NCBI GenBank assembly: GCA_027307235.1 | Contig: DAHUXH010000003.1 | Location: 1 to 64,000 of the forward strand | Direction: 5' to 3' | Origin: Vulcanimicrobiota bacterium | GTDB taxonomy: Bacteria > Vulcanimicrobiota > Vulcanimicrobiia > Vulcanimicrobiales > Vulcanimicrobiaceae | DNA length: 64,000 bases | In this document: piece by piece, positions 1 to 8,478 of the stretch | How the letters are laid out: the number at the start of each line of letters is the position of its first letter | How positions within the stretch are numbered: position 1 is the stretch's first letter | Made by a program: the position numbers and the translations under genes | Notes under the pieces: generated by a model | Databases searched by the model: none | Told to the model about the DNA's origin: nothing | The model's input: only the letters and a program-made list of their open reading frames with translations

Positions 1-365
1 GTTGCTCAGGCGTAAGTTTCTGGTTCAAAGATTCCATCGGGTCCCTTCGCTTGCGCTTCATAGCGCTGGAATTGGACCGCAGAGGCACCGACCCCCGGCA
101 GGAGGGCGGCGCCACTTTTACACACTTTTCCGGGCACTACCTATCTGTGCGACGGCAAACGCGGCGCGTACCTTTGGGGCGATGCCCGAGCGAACTCCCA
201 TCCGGACGAACCTACCGCACGCATTTGAACCACCGATGTCCAGGCAATGTCCGAATTCGCCGCAGTATGACTGTCGGTGGGCCGCAGTTCGTTCCTCTGG
301 CAGATCACATCGCATAGGTGCCGGATCGACAACGGGCGTCGCGCCGATCGGGCGCGTTGTTCAGA
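1..365. other. No gene supported; possible gene remnant
   Basis: No convincing complete gene is visible before the Fur-family gene. One plus-strand frame is open from just after a TAG at 61-63 to a TGA ending at 228. Its last part reads like protein (TTYLCDGKRGAYLWGDA) with GC-rich third positions, but it has no start codon and the frame upstream is closed. It could be a decayed or frameshifted gene end, or chance in GC-rich DNA. Confidence 0.25.
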
Positions 366-785
366 TTACGCGGGTGCGGTCGTACTCGCGCATGAGGCGC
401 AGGTGCCGTCGAGCGAGAGATGCACGCTGCGAATGCGCCGTCCTGATGCACCCGCCAGTTTGGCTGCGAGTTCGTCGGAAAGATTGAGATCGACGTCTTC
501 GATGCGACCGCAGAGCGTGCAGTGGAAATGCGCATGCGGCGGCGAGGCGGGTTCGAAGACGGCGCGCGTGGCGCCCGGCAGGTGAATCTCGCTGACGAGT
601 CCGGCATCGCGCAGGCGCGCGAGCGCGCGGTAGACGGTGGTGAAGCCGATGCCCGGTTTGCGCGCGCGGACCATCGCATACACGTCGTCCATCGAGATGT
701 GACGGCCGACGCCGCTCGATTGAACCACGTCATAGACCAGCCGGTGGTTCAGCGGCAGTTTGGCGAGGACGGCGGGCGCATCCAT
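366..785 (-). CDS. Fur-family metal-dependent regulator
   Basis: A 139-residue Fur/PerR/Zur-type repressor. The N-terminal half is a winged helix with the family's GFTTVYRALARLRDAGLV recognition region (about residues 47-65). The C-terminal half has the HAHFHCTLCG segment and a second Cys pair (GTCASC), the usual structural zinc site. Proteins of this family bind operator DNA with Fe, Mn or Zn, or sense peroxide. The sequence does not decide which applies here. The gene is divergent from the NHEJ operon, whose start lies about 100 bp away. A TAGAAT -10-like hexamer lies close to its ATG on the minus strand. Confidence 0.9.
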   Translation of the reverse strand: MDAPAVLAKLPLNHRLVYDVVQSSGVGRHISMDDVYAMVRARKPGIGFTTVYRALARLRDAGLVSEIHLPGATRAVFEPASPPHAHFHCTLCGRIEDVDLNLSDELAAKLAGASGRRIRSVHLSLDGTCASCASTTAPA

Positions 786-888
786 GACGCCCTGATTCTA
801 GCACGGAGCGCTCCCGCCCCGTGCGTCAACGGTCGCCGGCTCCTGCCGCCGGACGGTGGCCGGGGCGGCCCCCGCGAACGTTGCCGTC

Positions 889-2508
889 GTGAGCCTGAAG
901 ACGTACGCGCGTAAGCGCGATTTCTCGAAGACTCCCGAACCCGCGGGCCGCAAGGCCCCACATGGCAAGCATCTGCGCTTCGTCATTCAGAAACACCACG
1001 CGACCCGGCTGCACTACGATTTTCGCCTGGAAGTCGACGGGGTGCTGGCGTCCTGGGCGGTGCCGAAGGGGCCCTCACTGCTCCCCGCCGACAAACGCCT
1101 GGCGATGCACGTCGAGGATCACCCGATGGAGTACCGCACCTTCGAAGGGGTCATCCCGCCGGGCAATTACGGCGCGGGCGAAGTCATCGTCTGGGACGAG
1201 GGCACCTACACGCTCGCGGAAGGGACCGATCCGGCGCACGAGATCGCACACGGCAAGATCAAGTTCTCGTTGAAGGGCAAGAAGCTCCACGGTTTGTTCT
1301 CACTCGTCAAGATTCACCGGCGCAACGACGAGGAATCGGGCGAACCGTGGCTGCTGATCAAAGATCACGACGACTACGCGATCACGCACGCGATGCCCGA
1401 GCTTGACGACGTCTCGGCACGATCGGGGAAGACGCTCGCCTCGCTCAAGAACGACCCGGGCGCCGCGCAGTGGATATCGGGAAAGAAGAAATCCGCCGTC
1501 AAGCGCGATCCGCACCCGGCACACGCCGATCCGTTTCCGACGATCACGCAGCCGATGCTCGCGACGCTCACCGACCGGCCCTTCGACGACGACGATTGGC
1601 TCTTCGAGATCAAATGGGACGGCTATCGCGCGATATGCGCCGTCGACAAGCACGGCAAACTCTCGCTCACCTCGCGCAACGGACTCGATTTCTTGCCGCA
1701 GTTTCCGGAACTCGCCGATCTCGCGCAGGCGTTCACATCGGCGCCGATCATCGTCGACGGTGAGATCGTCAGCCTCGACGCGGCCGGTCGATCCTCGTTT
1801 CAGCGATTGCAGGGCAGCTTCAATCGCCGCCGTCCGAGCGCACGCAACACGGCGGCCGACGCCGGGCCGCTGACGTTCGCCGCGTTCGATCTGCTCTATG
1901 CCGAAGGACGCGATCTTCGCAAAGAACCGCTCGAAGAGCGCAAGGCGCTCCTAGAACGATCGATCGCCGACGAGGCGCTGGTGCTCTATTCCAAACACAT
2001 CGTCGGCCGAGGCACGGCGCTCTTCGAGCAGGCGCGCAAGAAACACCTCGAAGGCATCATCGCCAAGAAGCGCCGCTCGCCGTATCAGATGCGCCGCAGC
2101 CGCGATTGGTTGAAGATCAAGATCGCGCATGCCATCGAGTGCGTGATCGGCGGCTACACCGAGCCGCGCGGCAGCCGCAAGGGTTTCGGCGCGCTGATCC
2201 TCGGACTCTACGACGGCAAGCAGTTGCACTATGTCGGCCACGTCGGCACCGGTTTCGACACCAAGACGCTCGCGCAGATGAGCAAGCACCTGCGAACCCT
2301 GGAAGTCGAACGCTCTCCGTTCGCCGGTGACGTTCCCGCGAATGCGCCGACGCATTGGGTGAAGCCCACGCTCGTGGCGGAGGTTCGCTACGGCGAGTGG
2401 ACGCGCGACGGCATTCTGCGTCATCCGGTCTTTCTTGGGCTGCGCGTCGACAAAGACGCCAAGAGCGTGACGCGTGACGTCGTCGTCAAACACCAGGAGG
2501 TGGTGTAG
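889..2508 (+). CDS. ligD: LigD: phosphoesterase plus ATP-dependent DNA ligase
   Basis: 539 residues if translation starts at the GTG at 889, which gives the family N-terminus MSLKTYARKRDFSKTPEP. A longer open frame to 856 exists but adds only a low-complexity Ala/Pro stretch. Residues about 25-150 form the 3'-phosphoesterase domain (HHATRLHYDFRLE, PPGNYGAGEV). The ligase domain follows, with motif I EIKWDGYR and adenylated Lys near residue 242, then an OB-fold domain. It processes 3' ends and seals double-strand breaks in bacterial NHEJ. The polymerase domain found in single-chain LigD is missing here and is encoded by the next gene, whose GTG overlaps this stop by one base. Confidence 0.95.
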   Translation: MSLKTYARKRDFSKTPEPAGRKAPHGKHLRFVIQKHHATRLHYDFRLEVDGVLASWAVPKGPSLLPADKRLAMHVEDHPMEYRTFEGVIPPGNYGAGEVIVWDEGTYTLAEGTDPAHEIAHGKIKFSLKGKKLHGLFSLVKIHRRNDEESGEPWLLIKDHDDYAITHAMPELDDVSARSGKTLASLKNDPGAAQWISGKKKSAVKRDPHPAHADPFPTITQPMLATLTDRPFDDDDWLFEIKWDGYRAICAVDKHGKLSLTSRNGLDFLPQFPELADLAQAFTSAPIIVDGEIVSLDAAGRSSFQRLQGSFNRRRPSARNTAADAGPLTFAAFDLLYAEGRDLRKEPLEERKALLERSIADEALVLYSKHIVGRGTALFEQARKKHLEGIIAKKRRSPYQMRRSRDWLKIKIAHAIECVIGGYTEPRGSRKGFGALILGLYDGKQLHYVGHVGTGFDTKTLAQMSKHLRTLEVERSPFAGDVPANAPTHWVKPTLVAEVRYGEWTRDGILRHPVFLGLRVDKDAKSVTRDVVVKHQEVV

Positions 2509-3470
2509 TGGCCAAAGAGGTGCGTGAGATCGTCGAAGTTGCACACCGCAAGCTGTCGGTCTCCAACCGCGACAAGGTGCTGTGGCCCGCCGACGGCTAC
2601 ACCAAGGGTGATCTCATCGACTACTATCGCGGGGTCGCGCGCTATCTCGTGCCGCATCTGCGTGACCGGCCGCTGACGCTCGAACGCTTTCCCAACGGCA
2701 TCGACGGCGAGTCGTTCTTCGAAAAACAGGTGCCGCGCGGCGCGCCGGAATGGGTGAACACCGTTCGCGTGCCCTCGCACGCCGAGCATCGCTCGCACAT
2801 CGAGTACATCGTCTGTAACGACGAGCCGACGCTCGTCTACTGCGCCAACCTGGCGGCGATCGTGCTGCATGCGTGGACGTCGCGCGTGCAATCGCTCGAT
2901 AACCCGGATTTCGCGCTCTTCGATCTCGACCCGTGGGAAGGATGCACGCTCAAGACGCTCGCCACGGTCGCGCTTCGGTTGCGTGACGCGCTCTCGGAGA
3001 TCGGCATGAGCCCGCTCGTGAAGACCTCGGGCGCGACCGGCATGCACGTCGTCGTGCCGCTCGACCCGGTCTACGATTACGAACCGATCAAGCAGTTCGC
3101 CGAGATCGTGTCGCGTCACGTCGCGCTGCTGCTGCCCGAGCAGACCACGCTGCAGCGCATGACCGCCGCGCGCTCGCCGAAGACGGTCTACCTCGACTAC
3201 GTGCAGGTCGGCAAAGGGAAGACCATCGTGCCGCCCTTCGTCGTCCGCGCCCGCCCCAAGGCGCCGGTGTCGATGACGCTGGCCTGGGAGGAGGTCGAGG
3301 AGTTTGCGGCCTCCCGAACGCAGAATCCAACCACGGCATTCTCGCGCTGGACGATCAAGAATGCACTGCGCCGCATCGAAAAGGACGGCGATCTCTGGGC
3401 CGGCCGCCACTGGCGGCCAGCGCGGCTCGAGCCGGCGCTCAAGAGGGCCCGAACACTCTGGGGGAACTGA
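2508..3470 (+). CDS. ligD: LigD polymerase domain as a separate protein
   Basis: 320 residues, a stand-alone LigD-type archaeo-eukaryotic primase-family polymerase that fills gaps and adds nucleotides or ribonucleotides during NHEJ. Visible signatures are SNRDKVLWP near the N-terminus, the catalytic DLDP motif (FALFDLDPWEG) and KTSGATGMHV, followed by LDYVQVGKGKTIVPPF. The GTG start is part of TAGTG, overlapping the ligase stop, with AGGAGG at 2495-2500 seven bases upstream, so the two halves are translationally coupled. The Ku gene follows with a TGATG overlap. Domain order across the two genes is phosphoesterase-ligase-polymerase, as in the fused Pseudomonas-type LigD. Confidence 0.93.
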   Translation: MAKEVREIVEVAHRKLSVSNRDKVLWPADGYTKGDLIDYYRGVARYLVPHLRDRPLTLERFPNGIDGESFFEKQVPRGAPEWVNTVRVPSHAEHRSHIEYIVCNDEPTLVYCANLAAIVLHAWTSRVQSLDNPDFALFDLDPWEGCTLKTLATVALRLRDALSEIGMSPLVKTSGATGMHVVVPLDPVYDYEPIKQFAEIVSRHVALLLPEQTTLQRMTAARSPKTVYLDYVQVGKGKTIVPPFVVRARPKAPVSMTLAWEEVEEFAASRTQNPTTAFSRWTIKNALRRIEKDGDLWAGRHWRPARLEPALKRARTLWGN

Positions 3471-4312
3471 TGGCACACGCGATTTGGTCGGGAGCAATCA
3501 ATTTCGGTCTGGTCACGATACCGGTGAAACTGTTCACCGCGATTCGCTCAAGCGATCTCTCGTTCAACATGCTGCACGAAAAAGACGAGGGACGCATCAA
3601 GTACGAGCGCGTCTGCAGCGTGGACGGCAAAGAAGTGCCGTGGGACGAGATCGTCAAAGGCTACGAGTTTGAAAAAGGGCAGTACGTGACGCTGCGTGAC
3701 GAAGACTTCGACCGCGTCTCACCTGAGATCACGCAGACCTGCAACATTTTGGAATTCGTCGATCTCGCGCACATCAATCCGATGTTTTTCGACAAGCCCT
3801 ACTACCTCGAACCGACCAAGACCGGCCGCCATGCCTATGCGCTTTTTCGCGAGGCGCTGGCGTCATCCAACCGTGTCGCGATCGCGCGCGTGGTCATGCG
3901 TTCGAAAGAGTACATCGCCGCGGTGAAACCGATCGGTGAAGCACTCGTTTTGCAGATGATGCATTGGGCCGACGAGATCGTCGAAACTTCCACGCTCGAC
4001 TTGCCCACTGAAGAACAACTGCCGCAGCCCGAGATGAAGATGGCGAAGATGCTGATCGACACGATGACCGTCGAGGCGTTCGAGCCCGCCAAGTTCAAGA
4101 ACGTCTACCGCGAGGAGTTGATGAAGATCATCGACGCGCGCATCGCCGGAAAAGAGCTGCCCATGCCGGCGAAAAAGGCGGTCTCGCGCGAGAAGGTCGT
4201 CAACCTCATGGACGTGCTCGCCGCCAGTCTCGAAGAGAAGAAGAAAGAAGCCGGCGCAGCCGCGCCGGCCGCCAAGACCTCGACGCGGCGTCGCAAGTCA
4301 AGCGCCGCTTAG
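3470..4312 (+). CDS. ku: Ku, DNA end-binding protein
   Basis: 280 residues, the normal length for bacterial Ku. The N-terminus MAHAIWSGAINFGLVTIPVKLFTA is diagnostic, followed by the KYERVCSVDGKEVPWDEIVKGYEFEKGQYV core. Bacterial Ku is a homodimeric ring that binds broken DNA ends and recruits LigD. The Lys/Ala-rich tail (TSTRRRKSSAA) fits the DNA-contacting or LigD-recruiting extension seen in many bacterial Ku proteins. It is the third gene of the NHEJ operon, and its start overlaps the polymerase stop. Its stop overlaps the stop of the convergent TPR gene. Confidence 0.97.
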   Translation: MAHAIWSGAINFGLVTIPVKLFTAIRSSDLSFNMLHEKDEGRIKYERVCSVDGKEVPWDEIVKGYEFEKGQYVTLRDEDFDRVSPEITQTCNILEFVDLAHINPMFFDKPYYLEPTKTGRHAYALFREALASSNRVAIARVVMRSKEYIAAVKPIGEALVLQMMHWADEIVETSTLDLPTEEQLPQPEMKMAKMLIDTMTVEAFEPAKFKNVYREELMKIIDARIAGKELPMPAKKAVSREKVVNLMDVLAASLEEKKKEAGAAAPAAKTSTRRRKSSAA

Positions 4313-5703
4313 CGACCTGCTGCCTCGCCGCGCGCGCGAGCGACCAGCATCGCGCGCACGGCATCGAGGATGCGTTGCACCGGCGCGCGCCGGTACTCCC
4401 AGCGCGGATCGTCATCGGGCGGCAGCACCACCATCGTCGCGTTGGCTTCGAAGAGCAGCACGTTCCCGCGTGCATCGACGCTGAAGTCGATGCCGCCGTA
4501 GTCGAGCTGCAACTCGTTTGCGATGCGTTCCAGCGCCGCGACGGTGCGCGCGCCGAGCGCACCTTCCATGTCTGCGAGAAACGCGGCGTCCTCAGCACGA
4601 TGTTCGGGGCGATCTGCCATGTCGGCGGTGAAGTAGTGGACGTTCCAGTGCGTGGAGATGGCGGCATGCAGCGGATACAGCCGTCGATCGACGATCATCG
4701 CGCGATACTTGCGAATCTTGCCGTCGGCGCCGCGCGCGTCGAGAAAATTCATCACGAACAATTCATCACCCGGAAGCGCGTGCAGCGCGCCCGCGAGATC
4801 CTCGGGCCGTTCCACCCGCGAAAAATTCATCCCCATGTGATAGCCAGGCGAGCGCAGCAACAGCGGAAACGCGAACCCGGCGCGCGCCAGGATGCAGGCG
4901 GCGGACGGCGCGCTTAGGTCCTCGCGGGCGAAGCGTGCGGTCGCGGCGGTGATCACGCCGTCCAGTCGTCCGAGGCGTTCGGCGACCTCGACGCGCCCGG
5001 TGCCCGCGATGACACGCGGGTGATTGATGACCGGCGCGGACGTCCGTTCGCAGGCGGCGGCGACCGACGCGAGACCGAGCGCGCACTTGTGCGCGTCGCT
5101 GACCGCGTTGAAGATGATCGCATGCGCCGGCAGCGGGTCGCGCGGGTCGAAGAACTCGGCGATGACGGTCGCGATCGAAAACGCATGTTTGTCGATGAGC
5201 CGGTCCGTGTCGATGTTGCCCCCGAGCGCCGAGACGAACAGCACCATCTCGATCGGCGTGGCCTCGCCGTAATACGGCGCCATCGCGACCGGCCGCCGGC
5301 GCGCGCCGATCGCCCAATGCCGCCGCGCGGCTTCGGCGTCGCCCGCGCGCAGCAGCAGAATCGCCAAGCCATGATTGGCGCCGGGATGCTCAGCGTCAAT
5401 GCGCAGCGCCGCTTCGAAGTGCGTGCGCGCCTGCGCGAGTTCGTTCTGGTCGAGCAGCGCGTTGCCCATGTTGACATAGCTGACCGGGTGGCCGGGATGG
5501 TGCGCGATCGCGAGCGCGAATGCGACGCCCGCCGCGCGGCGGTAGCCCGTCGTGTACAGCAGCGTGCCGAGGTTGTTCAGCGTGCCGAAGTGGGCCGGGT
5601 CGCGGGCCAATATCTCCAGGTACGCTTGCTTCGCCTCGTCGGCATGCCCGAGCGCGTCCAGCCGCGCCGCCCGGTCGAAGAGGTCCGAAATCTTGCTCTC
5701 CAT
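4309..5703 (-). CDS. TPR protein with ATP-grasp-like C-terminus
   Basis: 464 residues. The first ~150 are tetratricopeptide repeats (for example FGTLNNLGTLLYTTGYRRAA and VSYVNMGNALLDQNELAQAR). The rest resembles an ATP-grasp enzyme: a central segment with VINHPRVIAGTGR, a K-rich strand (GKIRKYRAMIVDRRLYPLH) and, near the end, LQLDYGGIDFSVDARGNVLLFEANATM. The D...E-x-N pattern of that last segment matches the Mg-ATP site of ATP-grasp ligases. There is no signal peptide. A peptide ligase or modifying enzyme with a TPR partner-binding arm is plausible, but no substrate can be named. GGGAGAGGG precedes the ATG. Confidence 0.7.
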   Translation of the reverse strand: MESKISDLFDRAARLDALGHADEAKQAYLEILARDPAHFGTLNNLGTLLYTTGYRRAAGVAFALAIAHHPGHPVSYVNMGNALLDQNELAQARTHFEAALRIDAEHPGANHGLAILLLRAGDAEAARRHWAIGARRRPVAMAPYYGEATPIEMVLFVSALGGNIDTDRLIDKHAFSIATVIAEFFDPRDPLPAHAIIFNAVSDAHKCALGLASVAAACERTSAPVINHPRVIAGTGRVEVAERLGRLDGVITAATARFAREDLSAPSAACILARAGFAFPLLLRSPGYHMGMNFSRVERPEDLAGALHALPGDELFVMNFLDARGADGKIRKYRAMIVDRRLYPLHAAISTHWNVHYFTADMADRPEHRAEDAAFLADMEGALGARTVAALERIANELQLDYGGIDFSVDARGNVLLFEANATMVVLPPDDDPRWEYRRAPVQRILDAVRAMLVARARGEAAGR

Positions 5704-5814
5704 CCCTCTCCCGTGATAGCATGAATCGTCAGGGTATCGAAGTCGGTTACCATCTAAGCGTGTTAGGCGAGTCGATTCCAGTACACACCCATCATCGAGG
5801 AGTCCTCGTCAAAC

Positions 5815-6141
5815 ATGTATCAAGATGAATTTCTGAGCTGCGTCGATTGTTCTCGCCAGTTCACGTTCACGGCCGGAGAGCAAGAGTTCTTCGCCCAAAA
5901 AGGCTTCCAGAACAAGCCCAATCGCTGCCCCGAGTGCCGCGCCGCCCGCAAAGCGGGCCAAGGCGGCCGTAGTGGCGGCGGCGGAGCCCGCAGCGGCGGC
6001 GGCTTCGGCGGCGGTCAGCGTGAAATGTTCACGGCGACCTGCAGCCGTTGCGGCGGAGTGGCCGAAGTGCCGTTCCAACCCCGCGGCGACAAGCCGGTCT
6101 ACTGCCGCGATTGCTTCGCGAGCCGGCCGTCCTACCGCTAA
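5815..6141 (+). CDS. Small zinc-ribbon protein with Gly-rich linker
   Basis: 108 residues. Two zinc-binding segments are joined by a Gly/Ser/Arg-rich linker (about residues 44-64). The N-terminal module has CVDCSRQFTF and CPECRAARK. The C-terminal module has CSRCGGVAEVPF and CRDC. This matches the CxxC-type zinc-ribbon proteins common in Chloroflexota, Acidobacteriota and related phyla, whose function is not established but may involve nucleic-acid binding. A GAGGAG ribosome site lies inside the palindrome CGAGGAGTCCTCG at 5796-5808. A strong terminator follows the gene. Confidence 0.85.
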   Translation: MYQDEFLSCVDCSRQFTFTAGEQEFFAQKGFQNKPNRCPECRAARKAGQGGRSGGGGARSGGGFGGGQREMFTATCSRCGGVAEVPFQPRGDKPVYCRDCFASRPSYR

Positions 6142-6165
6142 CTGCGACAAGGCGACCCAAGCCAA

Positions 6166-6195
6166 AAAAGAGCCTGCTGAAAAGCGGGCTCTTTT
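6166..6195. terminator. Bidirectional intrinsic terminator
   Basis: A 13-bp stem (two G-T wobbles allowed) closed by a GAAA tetraloop at 6179-6182. It has AAAA on the left and TTTTGT on the right. It sits between two convergent genes, the zinc-ribbon gene and infA, and can serve both. Confidence 0.88.
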
Positions 6196-6211
6196 GTATA
6201 TCCCCTGGCCC

Positions 6212-6478
6212 TTATTGGGTTTTTCTGGCCTCTCCCGCGCGGTAGCGGTAGACGATGCGGCCCTTGGTCAGGTCGTAGGGCGAGAGTTCCAGGTCCACCC
6301 GGTCGCCGAGCACGATCTTGATATGGTGACGGCGTAAGCGTCCGGCAATGTGCGCGAGGACGGTATGGCCGTTCTCGAGTTCGACCGCGAAGGTCGTGCT
6401 GGGGAAGATTTGCTTGATGGTCCCGAAGACTTCGAGCGGAGCTTCCTTCTGGACATCCTGGCTGGGTTTCTCGACCAC
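6212..6478 (-). CDS. infA: Translation initiation factor IF-1
   Basis: 88 residues with the S1-type OB fold of IF-1: [39 protein letters not shown] and [15 protein letters not shown] align directly with the bacterial family. IF-1 binds the A site of the 30S subunit and helps select the start codon. The N-terminus carries about 14 extra residues and starts from GTG. No strong ribosome site is visible, so a later start cannot be excluded. It stands alone, outside the ribosomal-protein/secY cluster where infA often lies. Confidence 0.93.
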   Translation of the reverse strand: MVEKPSQDVQKEAPLEVFGTIKQIFPSTTFAVELENGHTVLAHIAGRLRRHHIKIVLGDRVDLELSPYDLTKGRIVYRYRAGEARKTQ

Positions 6479-6645
6479 GCGACGCGATCGTGGGCTGGAA
6501 GGGCGGCGGGCTATGACCGCACCACTTTTCTGACGTGCATTGAGACATCATACCTGAGACCGGCAGCCGATGCACGCACCGAACTCGGAATGATTGTCGG
6601 AAATGGACGAGGCGCGCGCGCCGCCGATCCGCTACACTAGAACCT

Positions 6646-8472
6646 GTGGCAACCATGATTGCGCGCGCGACCAACGATCTCACCATCCGCGTCGCCACCG
6701 TGAACGGCTCGGGCAGTCAGTCCTCGAACCTCGTCCTGACCAACGCGATCTTCCGGCTCGGCATACCCGTCGCACCCAAGAACGTCTTCCCCTCGAACAT
6801 CGAAGGGCTGCCGACCTGGTTCGACGTGCGGCTCTCGCCGCAGGGGTACCAGTGCCGGAGCCGCGAGGTCGACATTCTGGTGGCGCTCAACGCGACGACG
6901 TGGCACAACGACGTCCCCGGCGTCAAACCCGGCGGCGTGATCGTTCACGAAGCGTCGTATCCGCTCTCCGGCCCGACCAAGCGCGACGACGTGACGTACT
7001 ACGCCGTGCCATTCGCCGAATTGGTGAAGGCGCACGTCGAGCAGGGCGCGATGCGCAAGTATCTGGTCAACATGATCTACGTCGGCGTGCTGACCGAACT
7101 GCTCGGCATCGACATCGCGCTCGTGGAAGATGCGATGCGTGCGCAGTTCCGCGGCAAGGCCGCTGCCGTCGTGAGCAACATGGACGCGGTGCGGGCCGGC
7201 GTCGAGTACGCGCGCACGCACCTGGAGAAGCGCGACGGATACCGCCTCGAACCGATGACCGGGAAGACCGACGGGTTGATGTTCATGGACGGCAATCGCG
7301 CAGCCGCGCTCGGCGCTCTGATGGGCGGCTGCACGGTCGCGGCCTGGTATCCGATCACGCCGTCGTCGTCCTTGTGCGAGTCGTTCATCCAGCTCTGCGA
7401 GCGCTATCGCGTCGATCCGCAGACCAACCAGCGCAAGTTCGCCGTCATCCAAGCCGAGGACGAGCTTGCCGCGATCGGCATGGTCTTCGGTGCGACGTGG
7501 GCCGGAGCGCGCGCGATGACCTCCACCTCGGGTCCGGGGCTCTCGCTGATGGCGGAGTTCGCAGGCTTGGGGTATTTCGCGGAGTTGCCCGGGGTGATCT
7601 TCGACGTGCAGCGGGCGGGGCCGTCGACCGGATTGCCGACGCGCACGATGCAAGCCGATCTCGCCTTCGTCCACACGCTCTCGCACGGCGACACCAAGCA
7701 CATCGTGCTGCTGCCGGGCACGGTTCGCGAGTCGTATGAGTTCAGCATGGCGGCCTTCGACTTGGCCGATCGTTTTCAAACGCCGGTCTTCGTGCTGAGC
7801 GATCTCGACCTGGGTATGAATCTGTGGTTGACGCCGCCGCTCGAATATCCCGAGCGCGGATTCGATCGCGGAAAGGTGCTGAGCGCCGAAGACCTCGACC
7901 GCGTCGGTTCGTGGGGCCGCTATCGCGACGTCGATCGCGACGGCATCGCCTATCGTACGTTGCCGGGAACGCCGCATGTCAACGCGGGGTTCTTCACGCG
8001 CGGATCGGGTCACGACGAAGACGCGCGTTACACCGAGTCGCCGGAGGTATGGCAGCGCACGCTCGACCGCCTCGCGCGCAAGTACGAAACGGCGCGCGCC
8101 GCCGTTCCGGCGCCAGTCGTGGAACAGGCGGGTCATGCGGTCGCGATTCTCGCGTTCGGAACCACGCATCATGCCGTCGTCGAAGCGCGCGCGTCGTTGC
8201 GCGAGAACGGCATCGAGACCGACTATCTGCGCGTGCGCGCGCTGCCGCTTTCACCCGAGATCGCGGCGTTCATCGGCCGTCACGAGCGCGTCTACGTCGT
8301 CGAGCAGAATCGCGACGGCCAACTCTTCGGCATCTTACGCGCGGAACTGCCGACCCACCTGATCGCGCGCCTGCGCTCGGTGCGCCACTACAACGGCGTG
8401 CCGATCGACGCAAGCGCGGTCGCCGATCCGATTCTCGCGGCCGAGCAGACGCCGGCCGTCATCGCGGAGTAA
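6646..8472 (+). CDS. korA: 2-oxoacid:ferredoxin oxidoreductase, gamma-alpha fusion
   Basis: 608 residues. The gamma domain comes first (VNGSGSQSSNLVLTNAIFRLG, to about residue 195). The alpha pyrimidine-binding domain follows (GNRAAALGALMGGC then AAWYPITPSSSLCESF), then a transketolase-C-like domain (VYVVEQNRDGQLFGILR). The fusion, and pairing with a separate beta gene, match the oxygen-tolerant KorAB type of Mycobacterium tuberculosis, which oxidises 2-oxoglutarate to succinyl-CoA and reduces ferredoxin. GTG at 6646 or ATG at 6655 could both be the start; neither has a clear ribosome site. korB follows 6 bp downstream. Confidence 0.92.
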   Translation: MATMIARATNDLTIRVATVNGSGSQSSNLVLTNAIFRLGIPVAPKNVFPSNIEGLPTWFDVRLSPQGYQCRSREVDILVALNATTWHNDVPGVKPGGVIVHEASYPLSGPTKRDDVTYYAVPFAELVKAHVEQGAMRKYLVNMIYVGVLTELLGIDIALVEDAMRAQFRGKAAAVVSNMDAVRAGVEYARTHLEKRDGYRLEPMTGKTDGLMFMDGNRAAALGALMGGCTVAAWYPITPSSSLCESFIQLCERYRVDPQTNQRKFAVIQAEDELAAIGMVFGATWAGARAMTSTSGPGLSLMAEFAGLGYFAELPGVIFDVQRAGPSTGLPTRTMQADLAFVHTLSHGDTKHIVLLPGTVRESYEFSMAAFDLADRFQTPVFVLSDLDLGMNLWLTPPLEYPERGFDRGKVLSAEDLDRVGSWGRYRDVDRDGIAYRTLPGTPHVNAGFFTRGSGHDEDARYTESPEVWQRTLDRLARKYETARAAVPAPVVEQAGHAVAILAFGTTHHAVVEARASLRENGIETDYLRVRALPLSPEIAAFIGRHERVYVVEQNRDGQLFGILRAELPTHLIARLRSVRHYNGVPIDASAVADPILAAEQTPAVIAE

Positions 8473-8478
8473 ACCGTC

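Noticed and set aside
2421-3497. 358-residue minus-strand frame opposite the LigD polymerase gene
   Set aside because: It is a GC-driven shadow with Arg/His-rich composition and no family pattern, opposite a clear polymerase gene.
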